A DNA stretch of 34,230 nt, taken from the NCBI RefSeq assembly GCF_009766005.1, contig NZ_LMUK01000050.1, positions 1 to 34,230 of the forward strand, in the 5' to 3' direction. This document shows positions 25,106 to 32,727 of the stretch, piece by piece (the stretch's first letter is position 1; each line of letters opens with the position of its first letter). Below the pieces are notes generated by a model, which saw only the letters and a program-made list of their open reading frames with translations, was not told the origin of the DNA and did no database searches. The position numbers and the translations under genes were made by a program. The stretch is from Bradyrhizobium sp. S69 (GTDB lineage Bacteria > Pseudomonadota > Alphaproteobacteria > Rhizobiales > Xanthobacteraceae).

Positions 25106-26233
25106 ATGTCCACCAAGCGCTGCTATTACGAAACCCTGGAAGTCGAACGGAGCGCGGACGATTCCAAGCTGAAGTCGGCGTTCCGCAAGCTGGCGATGAA
25201 ATGGCATCCGGACAAGAATCCGGGCGATGCCTCGAGCGAAGTCCGCTTCAAGGAAATCAACGAGGCCTACGAAGTCCTCAAGGACGGCGACAAGCGCGCG
25301 GCCTATGACCGGTTCGGTCATGCGGCGTTCGAGCAGGGTGGCGGCGGCCCCGGTTTCGGCGCGGGCTTCGCTTCGTCATTTTCGGATATTTTCGAGGATC
25401 TGTTCGGCATGGCCGGGCAGCGTGGCCGCAGCGGCGGCCGCGAGCGCGGCGCCGACCTGCGCTACAACATGGAAATCACGCTGGAAGAGGCCTATCTCGG
25501 CAAGACCGCCCAGATCGAGATTCCGGTGTCGGTCACCTGCGAAGCCTGTTCCGGCATCGGCGCCAAGGCCGGCACCAAGCCGAAGACCTGCTCGATGTGC
25601 GGCGGGCAGGGCCGGGTGCGCCAGGCGCAGGGCTTCTTCACGCTGGAGCGGACCTGTCCGGGCTGCCAGGGCCGCGGCCAGATGATCGAGGATGCCTGTC
25701 CGTCCTGCTCGGGCTCGGGCCGGGTCACGCGCGAGCGCAACCTGTCGGTCAACATTCCGCAAGGCGTGGAAGACGGCACGCGCATCCGCCTCGCCGGTGA
25801 GGGCGAAGCCGGCGTCCGCGGTGGTCCGCCGGGCGATCTCTACATTTTCCTGTCGCTTGCCACCCATCAATTCTTCCAGCGCGACGGTGCCGACTTGCAC
25901 TGCCGGGTGCCGATCTCGATGGTGTCGGCGGCGCTGGGCGGCGAATTCGAGGTGCCGACCATCGACAAGGGCAAGACCAAGGTCAAAATCCCCGGCGGAA
26001 CCCAGTCGGGCCGGCGCTTTCGCATTGCATCAAAAGGGATGCCGGTGCTGCGCTCGCGGCAGACCGGAGACATGTATGTCCAGGTCATGGTCGAAACACC
26101 GCAGAATTTGACCAAGAAACAGCAGGAATTGCTCGCCGAGTTCGAAAAATTATCGTCCGGTGCAACCCAACCCGAGGCCGCGGGTTTCTTCACCAAGGTC
26201 AAGGATTTCTTCGGCACCCGCGCCAGCACCTGA
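25106..26233 (+). CDS. dnaJ: Molecular chaperone DnaJ (Hsp40)
   Basis: 375 aa. Class I J-protein that brings substrates to DnaK and stimulates its ATPase. The J domain carries the essential HPD at 34-36. A Gly/Phe-rich linker covers about 76-115. The zinc domain has four CxxCxGxG repeats (C145/C148, C162/C165, C184/C187, C198/C201), all intact. The C-terminal substrate-binding part follows, with VNIPQGVEDGTRIRLAGEGE. It lies downstream of dnaK and probably shares its heat-shock transcript, subject to the intervening hairpin. The reading begins at ATG 25106, in line with the family. Confidence 0.99.
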   Translation: MSTKRCYYETLEVERSADDSKLKSAFRKLAMKWHPDKNPGDASSEVRFKEINEAYEVLKDGDKRAAYDRFGHAAFEQGGGGPGFGAGFASSFSDIFEDLFGMAGQRGRSGGRERGADLRYNMEITLEEAYLGKTAQIEIPVSVTCEACSGIGAKAGTKPKTCSMCGGQGRVRQAQGFFTLERTCPGCQGRGQMIEDACPSCSGSGRVTRERNLSVNIPQGVEDGTRIRLAGEGEAGVRGGPPGDLYIFLSLATHQFFQRDGADLHCRVPISMVSAALGGEFEVPTIDKGKTKVKIPGGTQSGRRFRIASKGMPVLRSRQTGDMYVQVMVETPQNLTKKQQELLAEFEKLSSGATQPEAAGFFTKVKDFFGTRAST

Positions 26234-26432
26234 GGCGGCGGCGAGGCTGTTTGCATCCGCTGCCGGAGCTGGCCAAAAAATCAAATGATGCATGGTCTTA
26301 TCGCCCGACCCCGACAGGCTTACACAGACCGTGCAACCGCCATTCGGCTTGACCGTTTCGGCGGCGACCTATACCTCTTTGTGACGATATTCTGACACAG
26401 CCGCCCAATCGCGGTCCCGCCTGGTAACGACA

Positions 26433-27035
26433 ATGCCTTTGCAATCGTCCGTGCGTGCGTTGAAAAAGCCTCTGCGTCTCGATGACGAGGTTCGCTTTCT
26501 TCGTTCATGGATCGAGAAGCCGCTGCACATGGGCGCGGTGATGCCTTCGGGGCGCGTGCTGGCGCGCACCATGGCGCAGTATGTCGATGCTGATTCCACG
26601 GGACCGGTGGTCGAACTCGGGCCCGGCACCGGAGCGATCACCAATGCGCTGATTGAGCGTGGGATCGATCAGAAGCGTCTGGTGCTGGTCGAATATAATC
26701 CGGGCTTCTGCGCGCTGCTGCGCGACCGCTATCCGCAGGCCACCGTCGTGCAGGGCGACGCCTATACCTTGCGCGATTCGCTGTGGAACGTGCTGAGCGT
26801 TCCCGCGGCCGCCATTGTGTCGGGTTTGCCGCTGGTGACGAAACCGATGCTGACGCGGCTGAAACTGATCCGCGATGCCTTCCTGGCGTTGGCGCCGGGG
26901 GCGCCGTTCGTGCAGTTCACCTATTCGGTGGCGCCGCCGATCCCGAAATCGCTGCCCGGTGTCTCGACCCAGGCTTCCGAGCGGATCTGGATGAATCTTC
27001 CGCCGGCCCGCGTCTGGGTGTATCGCAAGGGCTGA
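26433..27035 (+). CDS. pmtA: Phospholipid N-methyltransferase, PmtA type
   Basis: 200 aa. SAM-dependent methyltransferase predicted to convert phosphatidylethanolamine toward phosphatidylcholine. Motif I VVELGPGTGAIT is at 59-70. The N-terminal region FLRSWIEKPLHMGAVMPSGRVLARTMAQY is typical of the PmtA/rRNA-adenine-dimethylase-like group. SGLPLVTK and FVQFTYSVAPPIP fit later family motifs. From memory, Bradyrhizobium carries a pmtA downstream of dnaKJ, which agrees with the position here; this should be verified. About 200 nt separate it from dnaJ, so it likely has its own promoter. Alternative: a general SAM methyltransferase of the same fold. Confidence 0.85.
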   Translation: MPLQSSVRALKKPLRLDDEVRFLRSWIEKPLHMGAVMPSGRVLARTMAQYVDADSTGPVVELGPGTGAITNALIERGIDQKRLVLVEYNPGFCALLRDRYPQATVVQGDAYTLRDSLWNVLSVPAAAIVSGLPLVTKPMLTRLKLIRDAFLALAPGAPFVQFTYSVAPPIPKSLPGVSTQASERIWMNLPPARVWVYRKG

Positions 27036-27083
27036 TACCGCATGGCGCTGAAGCGTCGCAGGTTCGCCTAAACGATCAAAATC

Positions 27084-27662
27084 ATGTCCGCGCTGAAAAT
27101 CCTCGTGATCCCCGGTTCGCTGCGCACCGGCTCGCTCAATGCGAGGCTCGCGGCCACGATCGCCGCCGAGCTCGCGGTGGCCGGCGCCGACGTCACGCGA
27201 ATCTCGCTCGCCGATTTTCCACTGCCGATCTATGACGGTGATCTGCAGGCTAAATCCGGCGTCCCGAAGCCTGCGATCAATCTCAAGCGCATGATGTCGG
27301 CGCATCAGGGCGTGCTGATCGTGACGCCGGAACATAATTCATCGGTTCCAGCGCTGCTCAAGAACGCGATCGACTGGGTGAGCCGGGTGCACGAATTGCA
27401 CGAAGCCCGCGGCCAGGTGTTCCGCGACCGGGCGTTTGCGATCGCGGCAGCCTCCGGCAATCGGCTCGGCGGAACGCGGGCTTTGGCGGCGCTGCGGCTG
27501 ATTTTGTCGGCCTGCCAGGCGCCGGTCATTCCAGGCCAGCTCGCGCTGTCGTTCGCAAACGAGGCCTATGATGATATGGATCGGTTGAAACATCCCGCCG
27601 ATATCGAGGCGCTGAAGGCGCTGGTGCGGCAGTTGATCGATTTTTCCCAGCGCATGATGTGA
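27084..27662 (+). CDS. NADPH-dependent FMN reductase family flavoprotein
   Basis: 192 aa flavodoxin-fold protein. GSLRTGSLN (11-19) matches the FMN phosphate-binding GSxRxxSxN motif, and TPEHNSSVPALLKNAIDW (81-98) is the conserved segment contacting the flavin ring. Such enzymes reduce FMN, quinones or azo compounds with NAD(P)H; the substrate here cannot be told. It lies 48 nt after pmtA and 6 nt before pyrF, so the three genes may form one transcription unit. No symbol is given because the family contains many paralogues. Confidence 0.9.
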   Translation: MSALKILVIPGSLRTGSLNARLAATIAAELAVAGADVTRISLADFPLPIYDGDLQAKSGVPKPAINLKRMMSAHQGVLIVTPEHNSSVPALLKNAIDWVSRVHELHEARGQVFRDRAFAIAAASGNRLGGTRALAALRLILSACQAPVIPGQLALSFANEAYDDMDRLKHPADIEALKALVRQLIDFSQRMM

Positions 27663-27668
27663 GGTGAG

Positions 27669-28421
27669 ATGCAGCCAACCACGATCGCCTCCAAGGATCC
27701 TGTCGCTGTCGCTGTCGCTGCCGCTATCGCTCCCAGCGACCGCTTGATCGTGGCGCTGGATTTGCCTGACATGGCCGCGGCGGAAGCGATGATCGGGCGG
27801 CTCGGCGACAGCGTCACCTTCTACAAGATCGGCTATCAGCTGGCCTATGCCGGCGGCCTGTCCATGGTCGGCCGGCTCGCGGATGCCGGCAAAAAGATCT
27901 TCATCGATCTCAAGCTGCATGACATCGGCAACACGGTGGCGCGCGGGGTCGAGAGCATCGCCAAATCCGGCGCGACGTTTCTCACGGTGCATGCCTATCC
28001 GCAGACCATGAAGGCGGCGGTCGAGGCGCGCGCGGGATCGAGCCTCAAGATCCTCGCCGTCACCGTGCTGACCTCGTACGACGATGGCGACCTGCACGCG
28101 GCGGGCTATCGGCTCGGCGTTTCCGATCTGGTCGAAGCCCGCGCGCGGCAGGCGCAGGCGCTCGGCGTCGATGGTCTGGTGTGCTCGCCGGAAGAGGTGG
28201 CCTCGCTGCGCCAGATCGTCGGTCACCAGATGCATCTGGTGACACCAGGTATTCGGCCGCAGGGCTCCTCGGTCGGCGACCAGAAGCGCATCATGACACC
28301 GGCCCGCGCGATTGCCGCCGGCGCCGACTATCTGGTGGTGGGACGGCCGGTGATGGAAGCCGCCGATCCCAGGGCCGCCGCGGACGCCATTCAGGCGGAG
28401 ATCGCACAAGCGCTTGGGTAA
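27669..28421 (+). CDS. pyrF: Orotidine 5'-phosphate decarboxylase
   Basis: 250 aa. It catalyses the last step of UMP synthesis. The family core starts around residue 24 (DRLIVALDLPD). The active-site signature is D80-LKLH-D85 with K82, K53 occurs in FYKIG, and the phosphate-binding end PGIRP...VVGRPV is present. The first 23 residues form an unusual Ala/Val-rich extension, part of it (PVAVAVAAAIA) encoded by five near-perfect 6-bp repeats (27701-27730). The stop codon lies within a 17-bp tandem duplication. The start follows GAGGTGAG and is 6 nt after the preceding stop. An in-frame later start would lose little conserved sequence. Confidence 0.97.
   Translation: MQPTTIASKDPVAVAVAAAIAPSDRLIVALDLPDMAAAEAMIGRLGDSVTFYKIGYQLAYAGGLSMVGRLADAGKKIFIDLKLHDIGNTVARGVESIAKSGATFLTVHAYPQTMKAAVEARAGSSLKILAVTVLTSYDDGDLHAAGYRLGVSDLVEARARQAQALGVDGLVCSPEEVASLRQIVGHQMHLVTPGIRPQGSSVGDQKRIMTPARAIAAGADYLVVGRPVMEAADPRAAADAIQAEIAQALG
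27701..27730. repeat. Five 6-bp tandem units at the pyrF 5' end
   Basis: The units are TGTCGC three times, then TGCCGC and TATCGC. They are in frame and encode the Ala/Val-rich extension of PyrF. Confidence 0.85.
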
Positions 28422-28447
28422 CTAATAAAATTGGGTAACTAACAAAA
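28414..28447. repeat. 17-bp tandem duplication spanning the pyrF stop codon
   Basis: TTGGGTAACTAATAAAA (28414-28430) is followed at once by TTGGGTAACTAACAAAA (28431-28447). They differ at one base. The first copy contains the pyrF TAA stop; the second copies it into the untranslated region. Confidence 0.9.
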
Positions 28448-28478
28448 TCCTGGCTGGCTCATAAAACGGAGACGACAG

Positions 28479-28781
28479 ATGGCAAAAGGCTACTGGATCG
28501 GACGCGTCGATGTTCACAATGACGAAGGCTACAAGCCTTACGCCGCGGCCAATGGGCCAATCTTCAAGAAATGGGGCGCGCGGTTCGTCGTGCGCGCCGG
28601 CCAGTTCACCGGCGTGGAGGGCGAAAGCCGCTCGCGCAATGTGGTGATCGAGTTTCCCGACTACGAGACCGCGATGGCCTGCTACCGCTCGCCGGAATAT
28701 CAGGAAAACATCAAACGGCGGCAGCCGCATTCGATCGCCGATCTCATTGTGGTGGAAGGCTATGACGGTCCGCAGCCGTAG
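28479..28781 (+). CDS. DUF1330 family protein
   Basis: 100 aa single-domain protein of the ferredoxin-like dimeric alpha/beta barrel type. It opens MAKGYWIGRVDVHNDEGYKPYA. The conserved part FPDYETAMACYRSPEYQE is the hallmark of DUF1330, and a late segment (IADLIVVEGYD) completes the strand order. The biochemical function of the family is unknown. It follows pyrF by 57 nt, has an apparent ribosome binding site (ACGGAGACGAC), and precedes a strong hairpin and then dapB. Confidence 0.88.
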   Translation: MAKGYWIGRVDVHNDEGYKPYAAANGPIFKKWGARFVVRAGQFTGVEGESRSRNVVIEFPDYETAMACYRSPEYQENIKRRQPHSIADLIVVEGYDGPQP

Positions 28782-28799
28782 TATCTGACCAAACCCTTT

Positions 28800-28830
28800 C
28801 GTCATGGCCGGGACAGGCCCGGCCATGACG
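28800..28830. repeat. Perfect 13-bp inverted repeat before dapB
   Basis: CGTCATGGCCGGG (28800-28812) and CCCGGCCATGACG (28818-28830) are exact complements around the 5-nt loop ACAGG. The hairpin lies 18 nt after the DUF1330 stop. It is not followed by a T run, so it may be a dispersed intergenic palindrome or a transcript-end structure. Confidence 0.85.
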
Positions 28831-28896
28831 AGGGTGTGAGCCCGGTCGGTTGCCGGAACGGCTGGTCCCGGCTATAGGGCGTGAAGAGGTAAAACC

Positions 28897-29712
28897 ATGT
28901 CCGACATGCGTTTGATCGTTGCGGGAGCCGGCGGCCGGATGGGCCGCGCGCTGACCCGCGTCATTGCGGAAACGCCCGGCGCCGTGCTGGCCGGTGCGCT
29001 GGAGGCGCCCGGTTCCGAGCTGCTGGGCAAGGATGCCGGCGTGCTGGCGGGCCTGCCAGCCAACGGCATCGAACTATCGGGCGATCTTTGGTCGCTGTCG
29101 GCCAAAGCCGACGGCATTCTGGACTTCACGGTGCCCGGCGCCACCATCGCCAATGTCGCGATCGCGGCCGAGCGTGGCCTGGTCCATGTCATCGGCACCA
29201 CCGGGCTGTCCGCCTCCGACATGGCCGTGATCAAGACCGTAACATCGCGCGCGGTCGTCGTGCAGTCCGGCAATATGAGCCTCGGCGTCAATCTGCTCGC
29301 CGCTTTGGTCAAGCGCGTCGCGGCCTCGCTCGACGAGAGCTTCGACATCGAAATTCTCGAGATGCACCACAAGGCCAAGATCGACGCGCCCTCGGGCACC
29401 GCGCTGTTGCTGGGCGAGGCTGCCGCCGCCGGCCGCAAGGTCGCGCTGGATCAGCATTCGGCGCGCGGACGCGATGGCATCACCGGCCCGCGCAATTCCG
29501 GCGCCATCGGATTTGCCTCGCTGCGCGGCGGCACCGTGACCGGCGATCACAGCGTGATCTTCGCCGGCCCGATGGAGCGTATCGAACTGACGCACCGGGC
29601 CGAGGACCGCACCATGTTCGCGCAGGGCGCCGTCAAGGCCGCGCTGTGGGCGCACGGAAAAAAGCCGGGCTTCTATACCATGACCGACGTGCTCGGGCTG
29701 AGTGACTTCTAG
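28897..29712 (+). CDS. dapB: 4-hydroxy-tetrahydrodipicolinate reductase
   Basis: 271 aa. It carries out the NAD(P)H-dependent reduction step of the diaminopimelate/lysine pathway. The Rossmann motif GAGGRMG is at 10-16. DFTVP and GTTG (about 76-103) bind the cofactor. The catalytic signature E-MHH-KAKID-APSGTA (about 155-169) carries H157, H158, K161 and D163. The gene is 16 nt before gpmA and probably co-transcribed with it. All expected motifs and length are normal. Confidence 0.98.
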   Translation: MSDMRLIVAGAGGRMGRALTRVIAETPGAVLAGALEAPGSELLGKDAGVLAGLPANGIELSGDLWSLSAKADGILDFTVPGATIANVAIAAERGLVHVIGTTGLSASDMAVIKTVTSRAVVVQSGNMSLGVNLLAALVKRVAASLDESFDIEILEMHHKAKIDAPSGTALLLGEAAAAGRKVALDQHSARGRDGITGPRNSGAIGFASLRGGTVTGDHSVIFAGPMERIELTHRAEDRTMFAQGAVKAALWAHGKKPGFYTMTDVLGLSDF

Positions 29713-29728
29713 CAACGGAAATTTTCGA

Positions 29729-30352
29729 ATGAGCGATCGTCTTCTTGTGCTGGTGCGCCACGGCCAGAGCGAATGGAATCTGAAGAACCTGTTTACCGGC
29801 TGGAAAGATCCAGATCTCACCGAGAAGGGCGTCGCCGAGGCGAAGGAAGCCGGGCGGAAGCTGAAGGCGCAGGGGCTGTCGTTCGATATCGCCTACACCT
29901 CCGTGCTGACCCGCGCGCAGCACACGCTCGATCTGATGCTGGCCGAGATCGGCCAGAGCGGACTGCCGACCACGAAAAACCTGGCGCTCAACGAGCGCGA
30001 CTACGGCGACCTCTCGGGCCTGAACAAGGACGACGCCCGCAAAAAATGGGGCGAGGAACAAGTACTGATCTGGCGGCGATCCTACGATGTGCCGCCGCCC
30101 GGTGGCGAAAGCCTGAAGGATACCTTGGCGCGCACGCTGCCTTATTACGTCCAGGAGATATTGCCCGGCGTGCTGCGCGGCGAGCGCACATTGGTCGCGG
30201 CCCATGGCAATTCATTGCGGGCGCTGATCATGGTGCTGGAGAAGCTGACGCCGGAACAAATCCTGAAGCGCGAACTGGCGACCGGCGTTCCCGTGATCTA
30301 CCGGCTCAACGCCGATGCGACGGTGGCGTCGAAGCTCGATCTGGCGGGGTAG
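29729..30352 (+). CDS. gpmA: 2,3-bisphosphoglycerate-dependent phosphoglycerate mutase
   Basis: 207 aa. It interconverts 3- and 2-phosphoglycerate in glycolysis and gluconeogenesis. The catalytic RHGQSEWN (His11), LNERDYGDLSG with the conserved Glu, and the second histidine motif VAAHGNSLRAL are all present. The start is the ATG at 29729, 16 nt after the dapB stop; an upstream GTG at 29702 would overlap dapB and add nine unconserved residues. Only 4 nt separate its stop from the ATG of the next gene, which belongs to a lower-GC, probably acquired segment. Confidence 0.97.
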   Translation: MSDRLLVLVRHGQSEWNLKNLFTGWKDPDLTEKGVAEAKEAGRKLKAQGLSFDIAYTSVLTRAQHTLDLMLAEIGQSGLPTTKNLALNERDYGDLSGLNKDDARKKWGEEQVLIWRRSYDVPPPGGESLKDTLARTLPYYVQEILPGVLRGERTLVAAHGNSLRALIMVLEKLTPEQILKRELATGVPVIYRLNADATVASKLDLAG

Positions 30353-30356
30353 TAAG

Positions 30357-30803
30357 ATGGCTATCGCAGCGCCGAACCTTTCGGATGAGTGGGACAAAGC
30401 AAAGCTGCGCAACTGGATGGCCAACGCGAAGCGACACAACCGCGATGACATCTATCAAGATGCTTTTCGGCAGCTGTGCCGAATTGAGGGACGGAATATC
30501 GATGATCCTCTAGAGGCAGAGTTTGCTGTCGTTATGCGTGCGCTAGAAGAAGCGCTTTCCGCGGAAAGCGGTACGACGAAGCGCCTCTCACGAACGCGTC
30601 AAAAACTTAACAGAGTGGGTGTTAGACAAACGCTTGCCGATCTTGCGATGAAATCATCGCCGTCAACTGGATTTCTTAAATTGGTCGAATTTGGTTTGGC
30701 GCGCGAGCTGTCAGCGGAGGCGTTGGTATTAAAATATGAAAATGAGTTTGAGCCAGCGGTCGTCGCTGCGGCAAGGAAGCGGTTGGCGGAGTATAAGATC
30801 TAA
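30357..30803 (+). CDS. Unrecognised protein, first gene of the low-GC segment
   Basis: 148 aa, no family recognised. It is soluble and mostly helical, with no membrane segment or signal. The N-terminal third contains WMANAKRHNRDDIYQDAFRQ and the middle a Lys/Arg-rich stretch (KRLSRTRQKLNRVGVRQ). The C-terminal third has FLKLVEFGLARELSAEALVLKY and EPAVVAAARKRLAEYKI. The start is the ATG four nt after the gpmA stop; an earlier in-frame start within gpmA is less likely. A 60-nt line in its second half has about 43% GC by my count, below the window's usual level, suggesting transfer from another source. It is followed by the HNH-like gene with a 57-nt gap. Confidence 0.7.
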   Translation: MAIAAPNLSDEWDKAKLRNWMANAKRHNRDDIYQDAFRQLCRIEGRNIDDPLEAEFAVVMRALEEALSAESGTTKRLSRTRQKLNRVGVRQTLADLAMKSSPSTGFLKLVEFGLARELSAEALVLKYENEFEPAVVAAARKRLAEYKI

Positions 30804-30860
30804 GAGAGTCTCCGTCCAATTTCCCTATGAAGCGTAGAGAGCGGGGAACGGCTATACTAA

Positions 30861-31760
30861 ATGCTCGGGCTTTGCCGACTGTGTGGCGAACCTGGTGAGC
30901 TTCAGGAAAGTCACGTCATCCCATCATTTGTATATAGATGGTTGAAGGAAACTTCAGCCACAGGATTTTTGCGCTTTAGCGATTCGCCGAATAAACGTGT
31001 CCAAGATGGATACAAAGAACATTGGCTATGCTTGCCGTGCGAACAGCGGCTAAATGTCTGGGAGACCCGGTTCGCCACTGATGTTTTCCATCCACTCAGC
31101 CTGGATGGTCGTCAACGGGTAAACTACGAAGCTTGGATGATGAAATTCTGCACGTCGATTTCATGGCGTGCGCTGTTGAAGATTCAAGAGTCGGGCTTGG
31201 CGCACTTTACGCCATCGCAAAAAGTCGCGGTAAATCAGGCGCTTGATATTTGGTCAAAGGTTATGCTGGATAAGCTGCCTCATCCCGGTCGTTATGAACA
31301 ACATCTGTTGCCGCTGGATACGATAGTTGAGAATTCTTCCGGCGCGTTACCAGCCAATATTAATCGTTACATTGGTCGTACCGTTGGGATGGATGCAATA
31401 CGAAGTGAATCAACAGCATTTGTCTTTACTAAGATGAGCAAATTTCTCGTTCTTGGCTTCATTGATGTCTCTCACCCGCGTCAATGGGTAGGCACAAAAA
31501 TTCATGTGCGAGCAGGGGCAGTGGGAATGATGAGTTATTCGGTTCCAATTCAATTGCGTGACTATCTGGCCGATAAAGCAAATAGCTACGCATCATTGGT
31601 TTCAAATATCTCCGATACCCAGCGATCTAAAATTGAGCAGGTAGTGAGAAAAGATTTGGATCGGGTAGCTCGATCTCGCACCTTTGATGCTATGCGAAAT
31701 GATGTTGAATTATTTGGCCGCGCCGCATTCGACGTCCATAAACCTAAGGGAAAGCGTTAA
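30861..31760 (+). CDS. Atypical HNH/zinc-knuckle protein of unknown function, second gene of the low-GC segment
   Basis: 299 aa. The first 75 residues hold CRLCGE, then LQESHVIPSFVYRWLK, then HWLCLPCEQRLN. This resembles a treble-clef HNH endonuclease layout: a CxxC knuckle, an SH-V-I-P segment supplying the key His, and a second CxxC. In the second knuckle the usual His after CxxC is Glu, so nuclease activity is not certain. The rest (about 80-299) has no recognised domain and no membrane segment. One 60-nt line has about 42% GC. It is read in the same direction as its upstream neighbour; GGGGAACGG lies before the ATG. Alternative view: a zinc-binding protein with no nuclease function. Confidence 0.75.
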   Translation: MLGLCRLCGEPGELQESHVIPSFVYRWLKETSATGFLRFSDSPNKRVQDGYKEHWLCLPCEQRLNVWETRFATDVFHPLSLDGRQRVNYEAWMMKFCTSISWRALLKIQESGLAHFTPSQKVAVNQALDIWSKVMLDKLPHPGRYEQHLLPLDTIVENSSGALPANINRYIGRTVGMDAIRSESTAFVFTKMSKFLVLGFIDVSHPRQWVGTKIHVRAGAVGMMSYSVPIQLRDYLADKANSYASLVSNISDTQRSKIEQVVRKDLDRVARSRTFDAMRNDVELFGRAAFDVHKPKGKR

Positions 31761-31772
31761 GTCGAAGCGCTG

Positions 31773-32669
31773 CTACTGCAACCCCACCTGTCCGGCTTCC
31801 CAGCCCAGCATCGCCTGCTTGCGGGTGATGCCCCAGTGATAGCCGGTCAGCGCGCCGCTCTTGCCGAGGGCGCGATGGCAGGGCACCACGAACGACACCG
31901 GATTGCGCCCGACCGCGGCACCCACGGCGCGCGACGCCTTCGGGTTACTGATCGAATGCGCGATATCGGAATAGCAGACCGCGCGGCCCATCGGGATCTT
32001 CAGCAGCGTTTCCCAGACCCGGACCTCGAAATCGGTGCCGATCAGCACCACGCGCAACGGCTGGTCGGCGCTCCAAAGCTTCGTGTCGAAGATCCGTCGC
32101 GCCAGCGGCGCCGTGCCTTCGTGGTCCTCGACATAGGTGGCGTTACGCCAGCGCCGCTGCATGTCGGCGAATGAGGCCTGTTCTCCACCGGGATCGGCAA
32201 AGGCCAGCCCGGCCAGCCCGCGGCCGCTGGCGATCACGATCGCGGTGCCGAACGGGGAGGTGTGGAAGCCGTAACGCAACGTCATGCCGGCGCCGCCGTT
32301 TTTCCATTCGCCCGGCGACATCGCTTCATGGGTGACGAACAGATCGTGCAGCCGCCCCGGGCCGGAAAGTCCGGAGTCCAGCGCCGCGTCGAGCACGCTG
32401 GCGGAATCGCGCAGCAAGCCCTTGGCGTGATCGAGCGTCAGCGCTTGCATGAAGTCTTTCGGGGTCAACCCGGCCCAGCGGCGGAACAGAAGGTGCAGCT
32501 CGTCCGGCGTCACCGAGGCCGCATCCGCCATCGCTTCGATGGTCGGCTGCGCGCGCCAGTGTTCCGAAATGAAGGCGATGGCGCGCCGCACCGAATCATA
32601 GTCGCGCAACGCGGCGTCCTGGGGGCCGGGTCTGGTCAGGCGGTGGTCGTTGATTGCAAGGTTCATCAT
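31773..32669 (-). CDS. Ada-like protein: AraC-type HTH fused to O6-methylguanine-DNA methyltransferase
   Basis: 298 aa. An AraC-like DNA-binding part (about 25-110, with IEAMADAASVTPDELHLLFRRW) is fused to a methyltransferase domain that removes alkyl groups from O6-alkylguanine. The acceptor cysteine is in PCHR (C264), followed by ALGKSGALTGYHWG, a normal active-site region. The N-terminal zinc/phosphotriester-accepting domain of E. coli Ada is absent, so it may not sense methylphosphotriesters. Start: two adjacent ATGs at 32669 and 32666; a reading from 32939 would add about 90 non-family residues. It converges with the low-GC genes, with only 12 nt between the stop codons. Confidence 0.9.
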   Translation of the reverse strand: MMNLAINDHRLTRPGPQDAALRDYDSVRRAIAFISEHWRAQPTIEAMADAASVTPDELHLLFRRWAGLTPKDFMQALTLDHAKGLLRDSASVLDAALDSGLSGPGRLHDLFVTHEAMSPGEWKNGGAGMTLRYGFHTSPFGTAIVIASGRGLAGLAFADPGGEQASFADMQRRWRNATYVEDHEGTAPLARRIFDTKLWSADQPLRVVLIGTDFEVRVWETLLKIPMGRAVCYSDIAHSISNPKASRAVGAAVGRNPVSFVVPCHRALGKSGALTGYHWGITRKQAMLGWEAGQVGLQ

Positions 32670-32727
32670 ACTGCCTGATGTAGGCGTTGGCCGGCGGTCA
32701 AACCACCCGATTTCCGACAGCGTTTTG

